Under the pieces are notes generated by a model that was not told where the DNA came from, ran no database searches, and saw only the letters and a program-made list of their open reading frames with translations. DNA of 64,000 bases from Vombatus ursinus (taxonomy: Eukaryota > Chordata > Mammalia > Diprotodontia > Vombatidae): assembly GCF_900497805.2 (NCBI RefSeq), contig NW_020954585.1, forward strand, positions 46,845,860-46,909,859, read 5' to 3'. This document shows positions 42,801 through 53,604 of this stretch, one piece after another (the stretch's first letter is position 1; every line of letters begins with the position of its first letter). The position numbers and the translations under genes were made by a program.

Positions 42801-43635
42801 TTTTAAAGATCTTCATATACATGAAAAGCTAATTATATGTATTGTTTAATTATTCTGTGTGTATATGTAGAGTTGATATTCCTTCCTAACTGTACACTTT
42901 GGATGGGATTTGAGCACCTTTGTTACTTCCTGTTACTAGTTTTGAAGGGACCACTAATGAGGTTGAAAGACAAATGGAGAACTTATATTCTAATTGATGA
43001 CATTGATTCTAAGATATTTAAGTTATCTGGCACCTTGTTTTGTTATTTTTGATACCAGTACCACACTGGGCCATGGTCAGATTTAATCCTTTGATAATTG
43101 GATAGCAAAGATAATATGGCTATAAGTTTTCATACCACATACTGGTTTGCAGAGGAAGAGAAAACAAGGTATATACTTAGTCTGTGGTCACATTCCTAGG
43201 CAGAAAGCACCAGATTTGCCTGGTTCTCAATATTATTTTTCTGTGCGATCCACACCCAACTTTCTACCTGGATTAAAAATAGCTGTTAGAGAAGTGTGCT
43301 TTATTCTTGAAGAGCTCATTTTGCTGGAATAGGTCAATAGTGCAGGTGCTGGAAAGATTATGACAGAAAATTAGAGGTAATTTTATATCCTCTGACTCCT
43401 TTCATAGTGGACCAGGCTTTTAAAAAGAAAAGCTCCATAGCTTGTTTTACTTGGCTGTAGTTTTTCCAAATTCGTTGGGTAAATTGATTATAAAATTTCC
43501 CAATCTTGCTGATAAGTTAATATAGTATCAGAAAACGGTGTTGCCTCAAAGGCAGTTGAGCTAGCTATTTATACTCTATCTTTGAGTAGTTATAAAGTAC
43601 TTTTGCACATTTGCAGATTGTAAGATGATTTTAAT
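42801..43635. other. RADIL intron 2, unassigned
   Basis: AT-rich. 42945-43110 (TTTTGAAGGGACCACTAATG ... ACCACACTGGGCCATGGTCA) may be a further decayed L1 piece on the minus strand. No exon. Confidence 0.35.
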
Positions 43636-43639
43636 TAAA

Positions 43640-43800
43640 TGCTCTTCTACCAGGCATGACCAACACTTATCTGGAGAAAAGGCTCTGGGGACACAGAGAG
43701 TTAATTGACTTGCCCAAGAAATGTCACATAGCAAGTCAGTGGCAGAGATAGGATTTAAAACACAAACCAGATTCCTATTTAAGCCATCATCCCACATCTA
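43640..43800 (-). mobile_element. MIR-type SINE, minus strand
   Basis: GACTTGCCCAAGAAATGTCA, GCAAGTCAGTGGCAGAGATA and GGATTTAAAACACAAACCAG in inverse CORE order. Confidence 0.55.
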
Positions 43801-43834
43801 GACTCTGTGGACCTTTGTAAAAATAAATACACAA

Positions 43835-43981
43835 GGAGCAGCTAGGTGGCACGGTGGATAGAGCACTGGCCCTGAAGTCAGGAGGACCTGAGTTCAAATC
43901 CAGCCTCAGACCAAACACTTCACACTTACTAGCTGTGTGACCCAGGGCAAGTCACTTAACCCCAATTGCCTGAAAATAAAT
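43835..43981 (+). mobile_element. WSINE1-like SINE with perfect target duplication
   Basis: GGAGCAGCTAGGTGGCACGG head, GAGTTCAAATCCAGCCTCAG, CTTACTAGCTGTGTGACCCA, A-rich tail. AAATAAATACACAA at 43821-43834 is repeated exactly from 43982. Confidence 0.92.
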
Positions 43982-43995
43982 AAATAAATACACAA

Positions 43996-44480
43996 AGATG
44001 GATGAGCTCTGGGTTAGCTACTGTGAGCTATTAGGGTTAACTTGGAATGATTTTCTACAGATTTTTGTGAAGACTTACCTAAAAATTACTCACCTGTAGG
44101 ACATTTCCCACAGGTTAAATAATTCATTACCTCTTATAAGGAACTTCATATTACATACCACTTTTCATCAATGCAAAGTTGTATTTAGTGAGAGTACTGC
44201 TAAAAAACACATTCCAGGTTGTAATAGCTAGTGTCAGAGTATAATAAGTGCCTGGATTCTCTTTAATGAATTAGAAAATGAAAAGGAGTATGCTAAACTG
44301 AGAGGGAAGAAGGCATTATTCACATCACATTCCCTTATTCCTTTCTGTCTGAATTTCTAGATCTTTGTATGTTGTGTTTTATGTTAGGAAGTTGTTAAGT
44401 AGCAGAATTGGTTTTGGTGGAGGTGGTTGGAATGTTTTGATGAGCAAGATAGGACTTGTTGACACATACATGAATATTAG
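43996..44480. other. RADIL intron 2, unassigned
   Basis: No exon or repeat recognised. Confidence 0.35.
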
Positions 44481-44484
44481 TTCT

Positions 44485-44660
44485 GGTCCTGCCACTAACT
44501 GAATGACTTTGGATAAATTACCTAACTTTCTTATGCTTTATTTTCCCTGTCTGTAAAATGTATATGATAATATCTGTCTTACTTTCCTCAGAAGGTTATA
44601 AGAATCTAATGAAATGAATGACAGCACCTCATAAAAGGTCTGGATAAATTTAAGGATTTG
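44485..44660 (+). mobile_element. MIR-type SINE
   Basis: GTTCTGGTCCTGCCACTAAC, TGACTTTGGATAAATTACCT, CTGTCTGTAAAATGTATATG and the CTCATAAAAGGTCTGG 3' end. Confidence 0.6.
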
Positions 44661-44749
44661 TTGAAAGGTAATTTCTGCATGAGAGGCATCATGGAATAGT
44701 GGGTCAACAAACTACCTTCTATCTTGTCATTGAGCTATATCAGAGGTTC

Positions 44750-45355
44750 CCCAACTTATTTGGCCTATTTTTCCAAAATTAATTACTCAGTGCCTACCTG
44801 AAGATCTACTTTCTTTAAGACTTTAATGTGTTTTTTTTAATTTGTGTCATTTCAAAAAGTATATATAATTTTTTTTAAAAAATGATGCATTTTAAATTTA
44901 ATAATGTATTGTAAATTTGTGGGTTTTTTCCTGCATTGAAATTTTGATGGTGCACTATTGCATCATGTAACCATATAGTATCATATTATAAACAAGTAAA
45001 CACGCACATATTCCTGCTGATGCATGCTGAACTTCCTGACAATGTGCAACAAGACATGCTTGCCTGCCAACACTTTCTTGTCAAGACCTGTCACGGACTT
45101 GACCATTGGGTGGTTATAACTTGTATTTTGTGTGTGTATTTGGAAAATAATGTAATCACTATGACTTTAACTCTGTTACACAACAGATGAAATATGTACA
45201 AATGATTTTTCAAAAATTTCTTCTCCTCTCTTCTTTCCTTATGCTTAAGGCATTCCTTCAGTGCCCCCCAGTTTTACCCTAGGCTACTCCTGCCTCACCT
45301 TGGATCCTTCCAGTGCCCCCAAAGGGGCAGTATCGTTCATTTTGGGAACCTATTG
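44750..45355 (+). mobile_element. Possible hAT-type DNA element, about 600 bp
   Basis: Left end CAGAGGTTCCCCAACTTATT and right end ATTTTGGGAACCTATTGCTG (inverse CAGCAATAGGTTCCCAAAAT) form imperfect inverted ends. The interior is AT-rich on the left (44825-44930) and non-coding. No convincing 8-bp flank match was found, so the assignment is tentative. Confidence 0.45.
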
Positions 45356-45595
45356 CTGATGCGCTAGCTGGTGCTAGAGATATAAAGACAAAATTGAAAG
45401 TTTTGCACTCGGGGAACTTATATTCATTCTATTGTGAGAGAGCTGCTAATTTAAATAGGAAATTCAGGTCTGGATTTTAACCCAGTCCCTGCCGCTGCCT
45501 TGCTGTGTAATATTTCTTGAACAAATCACTTAACTCTGTTCTCAGAGCCTTTTCTCTACATAAGTGTATAAGTAAATATTTTGTAAAAGTATATA
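45356..45595. other. RADIL intron 2, small repeat traces
   Basis: 45360-45430 has L2 3' end text on the minus strand (GTGCTAGAGATATAAAGACA). 45465-45560 has plus-strand MIR-like text (GGTCTGGATTTTAACCCAGT, TTGCTGTGTAATATTTCTTG). Confidence 0.45.
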
Positions 45596-46264
45596 CAAAA
45601 TTTTTGTAGTTAATATTTTTGGGAGGTGTGGGAAGGCACTAAATGCTGAGAGGGACCAGGAAAGGCCTCATGTATAAAGTATTGATGGAGCTGAACTTTG
45701 GAGGAAATTAAGGATTTTAAAGTGTGGAAGTGAAGAGGGGATGGATTCAAGGCATGGGAGACAGACAGCCTTTGCGAAAGTAACTGGTTGAAAGAGTGGC
45801 ATGTGTGAGAACAGCAAGAGTAACAGTTTGCTTGGATTGTAGAGTGTGTGAAGAGGAGCAATGTAAATAAGGCTGAAAAGGCAGGTTAGAATCAGGTTGT
45901 GCAGGGCTTTAAATACTGAACAGAAGGGTGTATATTTTATCCTAGAGGAGCCCCTGGAGTTAATAAGTAACGGAACAATATACAGTTAGACCTGTGTCTT
46001 AGGAATATCAGGTTGTTGTTGTAGTTTTGGAGTGTTTATAGCATTTGAGTTTTTTTTTTTAATTCTGAACGTAAACACTAAAAGCAGCATTTCTGTATAC
46101 AAAAGAACCAAAAAAAAGAGATGTACATGAAACTGCAAATCTCTATAATGTACAGCTTGCTTTTCCTTTTAAGTATATAGTAAAATCAAACTGTAACTTC
46201 GAAAGCTGTCCTGTTTGTATTTCCTTCTGGCTTTCTTTCTATTCTCTACTGTGCTTTTTAAAAA

Positions 46265-47230
46265 CTGCTTCAGTGACCTCATTTTCTTTTTCTTTCCTTT
46301 TTTTTTTTTGACAACTCTGTTGCAACCCTTTTTATATTTGTGAAATACAGACTGTATTCATAGTCAAACAAAACAAATTCCCACAGTGGTCACATCCAAA
46401 AACGTATGCCTTATTCTGTACCTTGAGTCTATTACCTCTTTATTAGGAGGTAGTTAGGGGCTTCATCATTAGTTCTCTGGAATTGTGGTTGGTCATTACA
46501 TTCATCAAAGTTCTTGAGTCTTTCAAAGTTCATTTTTTTTTTTTTTACAAAACTGTCACTGTTGCTGTTATTGTATAAATTGTTCTCCTAGTTCTACTCA
46601 TTTCACTCTGCATCAGTTTGTACAAATCTTCTGAGGTTTCTCTGAAACTGCCCATTTTGTCAGAGACATTTATCATTGCTTACTGTTCACATGGCATAAT
46701 TTATTTGATTGATGGGCACCCCCTTTGTTTCTAGTTTTATGCTATAACACAAAGAGCTTCTATAAATATGTTTGTATATATGAGTCTTTTTCCTTTGATC
46801 TCTTTGGGATATAATCCTAGTGGTGGTATTGTTGGGTCAAAGGGTATGCATAGCTTGGTGACTTTTGGGGCATAGTTCTAAATTATTTCATGGAATGGCT
46901 GGATCAGTTTACAGTTCTCTCAGCAAAAAGTGAGGCTTTTTCCTTGGACCTTCCAGTGTTATCATTTTAATTTTTTGTTTTCCTTGCTTATTTGATGGAT
47001 GGGATATGAAACCTCAAAATTATTTTAGTTTTCATTTTTCTTAATTGTTAGTAATTTGGGCCTTTTTTCATATATCTCTTGATGGCTTGGGTTTATTACT
47101 TTGAGAACTGTCTGTTCATATCATTTGACTATTTAAGAATTACTCTAATTCCTATATATTTGAATTGAGGTCAGATATCGTAGACAGCAGGCTTTTATCA
47201 GAGAAACTTGCTGCAGAGATTTTTTTTTTA
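46265..47230 (-). mobile_element. L1 LINE 3' end, minus strand
   Basis: T-run (inverse A tail) at 46300, then TTCTCCTAGTTCTACTCATT, CACTCTGCATCAGTTTGTAC, TTGATTGATGGGCACCCCCT, GGTATTGTTGGGTCAAAGGG, TTCTAAATTATTTCATGGAA and GTTCATATCATTTGACTATT. More diverged from the 37.5 and 42.3 kb copies, so probably an older subfamily. It ends with the ATTTTTTTTTTAATGG text near 47230. Confidence 0.8.
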
Positions 47231-47309
47231 ATGGAACCATGATTTCCTTGGTGTAGAAAATGCCTGATGAGTGACTACCTTTATCAGCATAAATTGACAT
47301 ATTCTCTGC

Positions 47310-47450
47310 AGTTTATAGGCTTAGGTTTCTGGGGCAGTGAGAAGTTAATTGACTTACCCAGGGTCATGTAGCCAATATGTGGGGCAGAACTGGAGTGGCT
47401 AGTGCTGACTGTGAGGCTACCTCGTTATCCGTTATACTATGACACCTCTC
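47310..47450 (-). mobile_element. MIR-type SINE, minus strand
   Basis: TTAGGTTTCTGGGGCAGTGA, AATTGACTTACCCAGGGTCA and GGCAGAACTGGAGTGGC-like text in inverse CORE order. Confidence 0.45.
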
Positions 47451-47935
47451 TGGCAACATCAGTTTGGAAATGCTGTGGGGATGGGCTGGAAATGGTGAGA
47501 GACTTCACATAGACAGACCAGTTAGAAGGCTGTGGTATTGGTCCAGGTGAGAGATGATGAGGCGGTAGCTTTGTGAGTAGAGAGAAGGAGACAGGTGTGA
47601 GAGATGTTGTGGAGGCAGAATCTATAAGAATTGGCCGCGGATTGTCTATGTGTGGGATAAGGGAGAGGAGGAGTTGAGATTGACTCCAAGATTCTAAACT
47701 AGGTGACTAGAGGGATGGTGATGCAGCTGTTAAAATGAGGTAGTTAGGAAGAGGGTGTGTTTTGGGGAAAAGGTAATGATTTAGTCATGTTGAGTTTGGT
47801 AAGTCTGTGGGATATCCAATTCTAAATATTCAGTAAGCATTGGGGTTGTGGGACTGGAGCTCAGATATGTTGAGATGACTAAACCCATGGGAATTGATGA
47901 GGTCTCTGAGTAAGAGAAAAGAGGGTCCAGAAGCA

Positions 47936-48465
47936 AGGAAGACCTGAATTCAAGCCCTTCCCCTGACACTGTCAGTACTGACTTTATGACACTGTGAAAG
48001 TTATTTAACATCTCAGTGCCACAAACAGCTAAGAATCTGAGTTGCATAGCAAGTGCTAAAATGCAGTGATATAGGGAATTTCCTCACTGGAAGTTCTACT
48101 CCAATGAAATCACAGATCTGGTATATATCATGGTAGATGTAAAGGGCTTTTCAAAGCTTGGCCAGTACTTGGTTTTTCTCTCTCTGTTCTTTTCAGTATT
48201 GTAGATAAACATACTTAGAACCGCAGTTAGATGGACGTGAATTTGGATGTACAAGTGTATTCATTATCGGGGATTTGTTGTAACTACTATCTTAGTCTTA
48301 TAGAATTCTTAGAATTAGAAGAGAGCTTATAGATTTAGTCTTCCACAACGTTCCTGTGGGATATTGATCCAGCCTCTGCTTTTGAATACTTTCAGTGAAG
48401 GGTAACTTACCTTACCCTCTTTCTAGAGACTCTGTTTTGCTGTTGGATGGCTCTCTTTATTACAG
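47936..48465. other. RADIL intron 2, SINE traces
   Basis: 47940-48045 looks like a plus-strand MIR piece (GAAGACCTGAATTCAAGCCC, CTTTATGACACTGTGAAAG). The rest is unassigned; 48290-48440 may be decayed CR1-like text. Confidence 0.4.
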
Positions 48466-48469
48466 TGAT

Positions 48470-48815
48470 CTTGTTGATCAACTGTGGATGACTTAGCTAT
48501 TCTCAGTAATGCAATGATTCAAAACAATTCTAAATGATTTATGATGAAAAATACTGTCCACTTCCAGAGAAAGAACTGATGGAGTCTGAATGCAGATCAA
48601 AGCATACTTTTTAAAAAAATCTTTATTTTTCATGGTTTTTTTTGGTCTATTTTCTTTCACAACATGGCTGATATGCAAATATGTTTTGCTTGACTGCACA
48701 AATTGCTTGCCTTCTCAATGGGGGGGGGAGGGAAGGAGAGAATTTAGAACTCAGAATAAAAAACGAATGTTAAAAGTTGTCATTACATGTAATTGGAAAA
48801 AATATAAAAATTTAA
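48470..48815 (+). mobile_element. L1 3' UTR, plus strand
   Basis: GTTGATCAACTGTGGATGAC, TGATTCAAAACAATTCTAAA, TCCACTTCCAGAGAAAGAAC, GAGTCTGAATGCAGATCAAA, a G-run at 48720-48728 and the terminus CATTACATGTAATTGGAAAA. This is the terminal 0.35 kb of the marsupial L1 UTR. Confidence 0.85.
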
Positions 48816-48837
48816 ATGATCTCATGTTAAGATAAAG

Positions 48838-49135
48838 TCTTACGTTAAGAGAATACTTAAGCCCATTGATGCTAGGCCAGCCTTCTGCTGCATCACAGAA
48901 CAAGTTTGTTTGCTCTTCCATATGACAACCCTTCAAATACTCGAAGACTTTTATCATGGCTTTCTTTAGCTGTTTTTTCTCCAGGACAAACAGGGTTCAG
49001 TTTAAGTATTCCTTCAGTTCTTCATAGAACATACATTCTCAACTCCTTGCTATTTTGGCAGCTGTCCTCTTCCTCCATTGAGTTAATTTTCCTTAGTGCA
49101 TCACCTAATGCTGTGGGTAACCTGCTGGGACATAG
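48838..49135 (-). mobile_element. CR1/L3-type LINE 3' end, minus strand
   Basis: On the minus strand it encodes the piece KVFEYLKGCHMEEQTNLFCD, which matches the VFKYLKGC... end of CR1/L3 ORF2. The following 3' UTR is diverged. Old fragment. Confidence 0.65.
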
Positions 49136-49194
49136 AAATAGTTTTGTTTTAAAGAAAAATTTTTATTGTGGTATTTATTAGGATTTTGCCAAAG

Positions 49195-49322
49195 GCTTCA
49201 TTGTTATTGATCTACAGATAGAGCATTTATTAAGCTCTTACCATGTGCCAGACACTGCTAAGTGCTGGGGCTACAGATACCTTCTTGCTCTTGAGAAGCT
49301 CACAACTTAATGGGAGAAGGTT
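49195..49322 (-). mobile_element. L2 3' end, minus strand
   Basis: AGCATTTATTAAGCTCTTAC, CATGTGCCAGACACTGCTAA and CTTGAGAAGCTCACAACTTA. Confidence 0.7.
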
Positions 49323-49324
49323 AA

Positions 49325-49855
49325 TACTTAAAGAAGAGCTAAAAAAAAAGGGTGAGGGGAGTTACATGGCATATCACGGTGTGAAACTGGCAGCTTGGAA
49401 ATGACGTGGCGTCTTGGTTGCTGGTAAGATAAAGCAGAAAGCTCACCTGTCAGAGTCCTTTGTCCAAGTTTTTGGTGAGAAAATGATGGTGATGATAGAG
49501 TGGAGAGAGCATGATTTGGAGTTAGGATTGTGTCCCTGGTGGTGTAAATCAGGCAAATTCCTAGAATGTCAGGCCACACTAGACAGGTTTTGGGATTTCT
49601 AAGATACTTTTATTTTCTTCTCTTTCCCATATTCTAAAAGAGTAAAATGTTTAGGTCACCCACCAAAATGCCCAGTTACCCACTGGGGTAGTTTGATCTG
49701 AAACAGTAGTAGAAAAGGGGATGGAGTCCATGTACATAAATTCAAAGAAATAAATTTTGGCCCTGCTAGTTTTCAAGTAAATGAATGTTATATAATAATA
49801 ATTTGTATGGTTATATTTCCTAGCATTTCATTTCCATTCTCTTTAATAGCTTTAA
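49325..49855. other. RADIL intron 2, unassigned
   Basis: No exon or repeat recognised with confidence. Confidence 0.35.
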
Positions 49856-49859
49856 GTAA

Positions 49860-50175
49860 TTTCACTGGCTGTCTCGCATGCTTAGAATTCTCTCCTTCCT
49901 CATTTCTATTTCTTGACTTCCTTCAGATCCAAGCTAAAATCCCAGCTTTAGCTAGAAGCCTTTCCCCTTAATGCTAGTGCCTTCTCCCTGAAACTGTCCC
50001 CAGTTTATCCTGTAATATATCTTGTTTGTACATAGTAGTCTGCATGCAATCTGTCACTTCGACTGTAAGCTCCTTGAAGGCAGGGACTGTTTTTTGCCTT
50101 TGTACACTTTCATAGTATATAGTTGACATAGTGTGTGGCACACAGTAGGAGCTTAATAAATGCTTGTTGACTTGG
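49860..50175 (+). mobile_element. L2 3' UTR, plus strand
   Basis: TGGCTGTCTCGCATGCTTAG, TCAGATCCAAGCTAAAATCC, TTATCCTGTAATATATCTTG, GACTGTAAGCTCCTTGAAGG, CACAGTAGGAGCTTAATAAA. Complete 3' UTR, well preserved. Confidence 0.8.
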
Positions 50176-50179
50176 CTTC

Positions 50180-50980
50180 GCTTGTTTTATAGTGGGTTTC
50201 AGGTTAAGCATTTAGCAAAAGTTTAGATTTTTACTTCCCAATTATCCAGAGCTGAATTTCAGCTTAAAATGGGAGATGGAGATGGAAGCAATAAAATATA
50301 CTATGCATATTTATTTAGAGGAATTTGAATTTCCAGCATTATTAAGTAAGAGAAATGGATGAAGGAGATAATCAGATTACTGTCATAGCATAGTGGTCAG
50401 GTTGTTTGGATTTTTATTTCCCAAATATGTTGCCTTTCCCTAATAGCTTTTTTCCTTTTTTTCTCCAGGACATCACAGTGTTGTGTATCTAGGGAGATAA
50501 AGAGGTGGAAGGGAGGGTGGCAGAGCATTGATGGAACCTGCTAGGTTTTTTTTAAAAAGATGACTGGCATTTAAAACCAGTGCCATTTTGAGAGAGCAGA
50601 CCAGACCTGTCACTGAATAAAAGAGGGTAATCACTTGTGTACATTGTGCTGTAGGAGGTGAGTAGAAATGTATACAGTGATGTCTAGCTTTTGTCAGATG
50701 CTTGGAAGAGGCAGAGAATAGTACTTATTTGTTAAATTATGCTCAGGTCAGCCAAAAGTAAATTAAAATAGCATAGAATTTGGGTAAGACTGAGTTTATA
50801 AAGCTTATTGTATTTAAGATAATCTTGTGGGCTGAACAAAGACAGGGACATACAGCAAACACTATGCTCTCTACTGGCTTTCTCAATCCACGTTGCTGAG
50901 TATTGGAAACTGTAAGAGCAGGCTTTGAGCAGAGGCAATGCCTCTAATCAGTGACTGAATGTATACTGGGTTCAGAATTG
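50180..50980. other. RADIL intron 2, unassigned
   Basis: Nothing recognised. No splice-flanked frame continuing RADIL. Confidence 0.35.
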
Positions 50981-50984
50981 GAGG

Positions 50985-51490
50985 CCACAAAACTGTAGAG
51001 TTTAAGGGGACCTCAGTGGCCATCTCTTCCAACCTATACCTAACCAGGAATTCCTTCCAAAACATTACTGACAGGTGTGACAACTTCCAGCAAGTGGAAA
51101 TGTTTTACTTCCCAAGGTAGGTCGTTCTAATTTTTCATAGCTCTGATTGATTTGAAGGTTCTTCTTTTCATCAAGCCTAAATCTGCACCTATTCATTCCC
51201 ACTCATTGCTTTTAATTTTGTCCTCTGGGTTCAAGCAATACAAGTCTTCTCTCTCTTCCATACCACAGTCCTTCAAATACTTAAATATAACTATTTTGTT
51301 CCACTTAAATCTTTTCCCTTGTAGGGTAAACACCCCGACTTCCTCATACTGAATGATCTCTACTCCCTTTATCATCCTAGTTATTCTCTTCTGGACTTTC
51401 TTCAGTTTATCAATGTCCTTTATACATTTTTTCATATTAATTCGAATCTTGGAGGTTCCATTGGATCTTTTTTTGCTCTTCCACCATCTA
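50985..51490 (-). mobile_element. CR1/L3-type LINE, ORF2 end and 3' UTR, minus strand
   Basis: The minus-strand frame at 51193-51435 reads DIDKLKKVQKRITRMIKGVE and VFTLQGKRFKWNKIVIFKYL, matching the conserved CR1 ending LEKVQRRATRMIKGLEHLSY / LFSLEKRRLRGDLIAVFKYL. Downstream (lower coordinates) the 3' UTR includes inverse GGCCACTGAGGTCC-like text. The coding tail is the best-preserved CR1 piece here. Confidence 0.85.
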
Positions 51491-51945
51491 AATAACTCTT
51501 TCCCTTCTAAATCTCTGTTGTTGTTCCTAAGGTGGTAAGTTGCAAATATTCTGATCCTTTAATAGTAGGGTGGAGAAGATGACCATAATTAGTCGGGTAT
51601 CAGAACCATTGAAAAACTTGGGAAAGTGATTTGGAAGTTAAGTGGTGGCAGCAGGGATAGGGAGACATTGCAGAGGCTGGCTCTGCTTCTTACTGCCTTC
51701 ATGAAGTTAAGCAAGTCACATATCCTTTTCTGGGTTTTAGTTTCTTAATTTCAAAAAAGAGAGACCTCTGAGGTGCCTTCTCAATCTGATCCCAGTTTTA
51801 AAAGATAGCAGGCAAGCCTTTTGAATGAGTCTTTCCATTGAGGGGTCATAGAGAGGGTAGCGCTGTCTTGTGACTCCTAAGAATTGTGTATGCCCTTGAA
51901 TACCAAGTGCTCCCCATATTCTCCTTTTGTCTCACAGATCCATAT
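51491..51945. other. RADIL intron 2, MIR trace
   Basis: 51640-51790 has diverged plus-strand MIR text (CAGAGGCTGGCTCTGCTTCT, AGTTAAGCAAGTCACATATC). Otherwise unassigned. Confidence 0.4.
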
Positions 51946-51947
51946 TA

Positions 51948-52770
51948 CAAGCATATCTTATTTTATTGCATTTTACTTTATTGTGCTTCATAGATACGTT
52001 TTTTTACAGATTGAATGTTTGTGGCAACCCTGTGTCAACCAAGTCTGTGAGCACCATTTTCCCAACAGCATGTGCTCACATTGTGTCTCTGTCACGTTTT
52101 GGTAATTCTCTCAATATTTCAAACTTTTTCATTATTGTTATATCTGCTATGGTCATCTGTAATATGTAATCTTTGATGTTGCTATTGTAATTGTTGTGGG
52201 GTGCCACCAACCATATATATATATCAAATGGCAAACTTAATTGATAAATGTTATTTGTGTTCTGACTGCTCCACTGACCAGTCATTTCCCTGTCTTTCCC
52301 TCTCCTTGGTCTTCCCTATTCCCTGGGACATAACAGTATTGAAATTAGGCCAATTAATTACCCTACAATGGCCTCTAAGTGTTCCAGTGAAAGGAAGAGT
52401 CAGCGTGCCAAACTTCATTGTTATTTTAACAAGTTGCCACAGCCACCCCAACCTTTTAGCAACTATCTTCTTGATCAGTCAGCAGCCATCAACACTGAGG
52501 CAAGACCCTCCAACCAGCAAAAAGAGTAACAATTGCTGAAGGCTCAGATGATGTTTAGCATTTTTTAGCAATAAAGTATTTTTAATTAAGGTATGTATAT
52601 TTGGTTTTTTTAGACTTAATACTATTGCACATTTAATAGACTACAGTATAATGTAATTATAACTTTTATATGCACTGGGAAACCGAAAATTCCTGTGACT
52701 TGCTCTATTTTGGTATTTGCTTTGTTGTGGTGGTCTGGAACCAAAACTGTATTATCTGTAATTGTAAGTA
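51948..52770 (+). mobile_element. Tigger1-like pogo-type DNA transposon, internally deleted
   Basis: Left end CAAGCATATCTTATTTTATT, preceded by TA (the pogo/Tc1 target). The right end lies near 52770 (GTGGTGGTCTGGAACCAAAA, TATTATCTG) and is also followed by TA. Inside, the 5' UTR reads GTTTGTGGCAACCCTGTGTC and AACAGCATGTGCTCACATTG. The transposase start is ATG 52368 (MASKCSSERKS). After eleven codons it jumps to the far C-terminus, QPPQP, then ISQQPSTLRQDPPTSKK in a shifted frame, and an AATAAAG signal. Autonomous Tigger1 is about 2.4 kb, so about 1.6 kb, including the DNA-binding and DDE domains, is missing. From memory, the sequence is very close to the human Tigger1 consensus. Confidence 0.9.
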
Positions 52771-52839
52771 AATACTCTGTCATACTCTTTCTCTCCCTGG
52801 CTTTTGATACAGAGCCGTAGAGTGGTCCGCAATGGTAGG

Positions 52840-53545
52840 GCTTCAACAAACATTAAGTGCCTACTGGATACAGGGCGCTCTGCTAGGCTTTGGGGGAAGA
52901 GATCAAAGTTTAGATAAAACATTGGCACCTGCCGTCATTGAGCTGGCAGTTTGATATGGGAATTTAACATAGGGGTGTATATACTCATATATTAAACATA
53001 TAAAAATGTTATATACATATGTGTTAAATATTTAAGTATTAAAAAATACAAGATAATATGTAACTGCTTTAGAGAAATGCAAAACAAAGTGCTTCATGAG
53101 GTCCAAGAAAGAAGGGCTGTGAGGAGATCTGGAAAGGCTTTGTGATGGAGAGGGCATTTAAGTTGTGCTTTAAAGGATAAGTAATAAAAAATTTAAAAAA
53201 AAAGGACAAGTGGAAATTTCACAGATAAAGGAAGAGGGGGCAACAATTCATCCCAGGCATAGGGAGCAGTGTAAGTAAAAGTACAGAGATGAGAAAGCTC
53301 AAGGTGGCTTTGGGGAACAAAGAATAGAGCATAGAGAATGTGGTGTGTAGTAGTATCAGATGAGATTGGAAAGATGGTCTGGTGCTATTAAATGCCAGGC
53401 AAAGGACTTATAACTTATTAGACAATAGGGAGCCACTGAATTATCTTAAGTTAGGGAATAACTTGACCAGATCTCTGCAGAACAAAGATTATTCTGGAAA
53501 CTGTATGCAAGATGGAAATATAGAGTAAATATGGGAAGATATGTT
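52840..53545 (-). mobile_element. L2 3' UTR and ORF2 end, minus strand
   Basis: CAACAAACATTAAGTGCCTA, CTGCTAGGCTTTGGGGGAAG, then GGAAAGGCTTTGTGATGGAG, GGCATAGGGAGCAGTGTAAG, TTAGGGAATAACTTGACCAG and ACAGTAGTCCAGACTGAGGG. A diverged L2 running parallel to the next one. Confidence 0.7.
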
Positions 53546-53604
53546 CAGAATTTCTTACAGTAGTCCAGACTGAGGGCCTGTACTTGGGTGGTAGCAATGG
53601 GAAG

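Larger units (their letters stand above)
45600..47935 (-). mobile_element. L2-type LINE, minus strand, split by L1
   Basis: 45600-46010 is inverse 3' UTR and ORF2-end text (GGAAGGCACTAAATGCTGAG, TTGTGCAGGGCTTTAAATAC, GTTAGACCTGTGTCTTAGGA). 47455-47935 continues further into ORF2 (GGTATTGGTCCAGGTGAGAG, AATGATTTAGTCATGTTGAG, CATGGGAATTGATGAGGTCT). The interval between holds an L1 and a MIR piece, so both were inserted into this L2. No intact frame. Confidence 0.75.

Noticed and set aside
52201-52539. 112-residue open frame as a host gene
   Set aside because: Its C-terminal text is the Tigger1-type transposase end in an internally deleted transposon.
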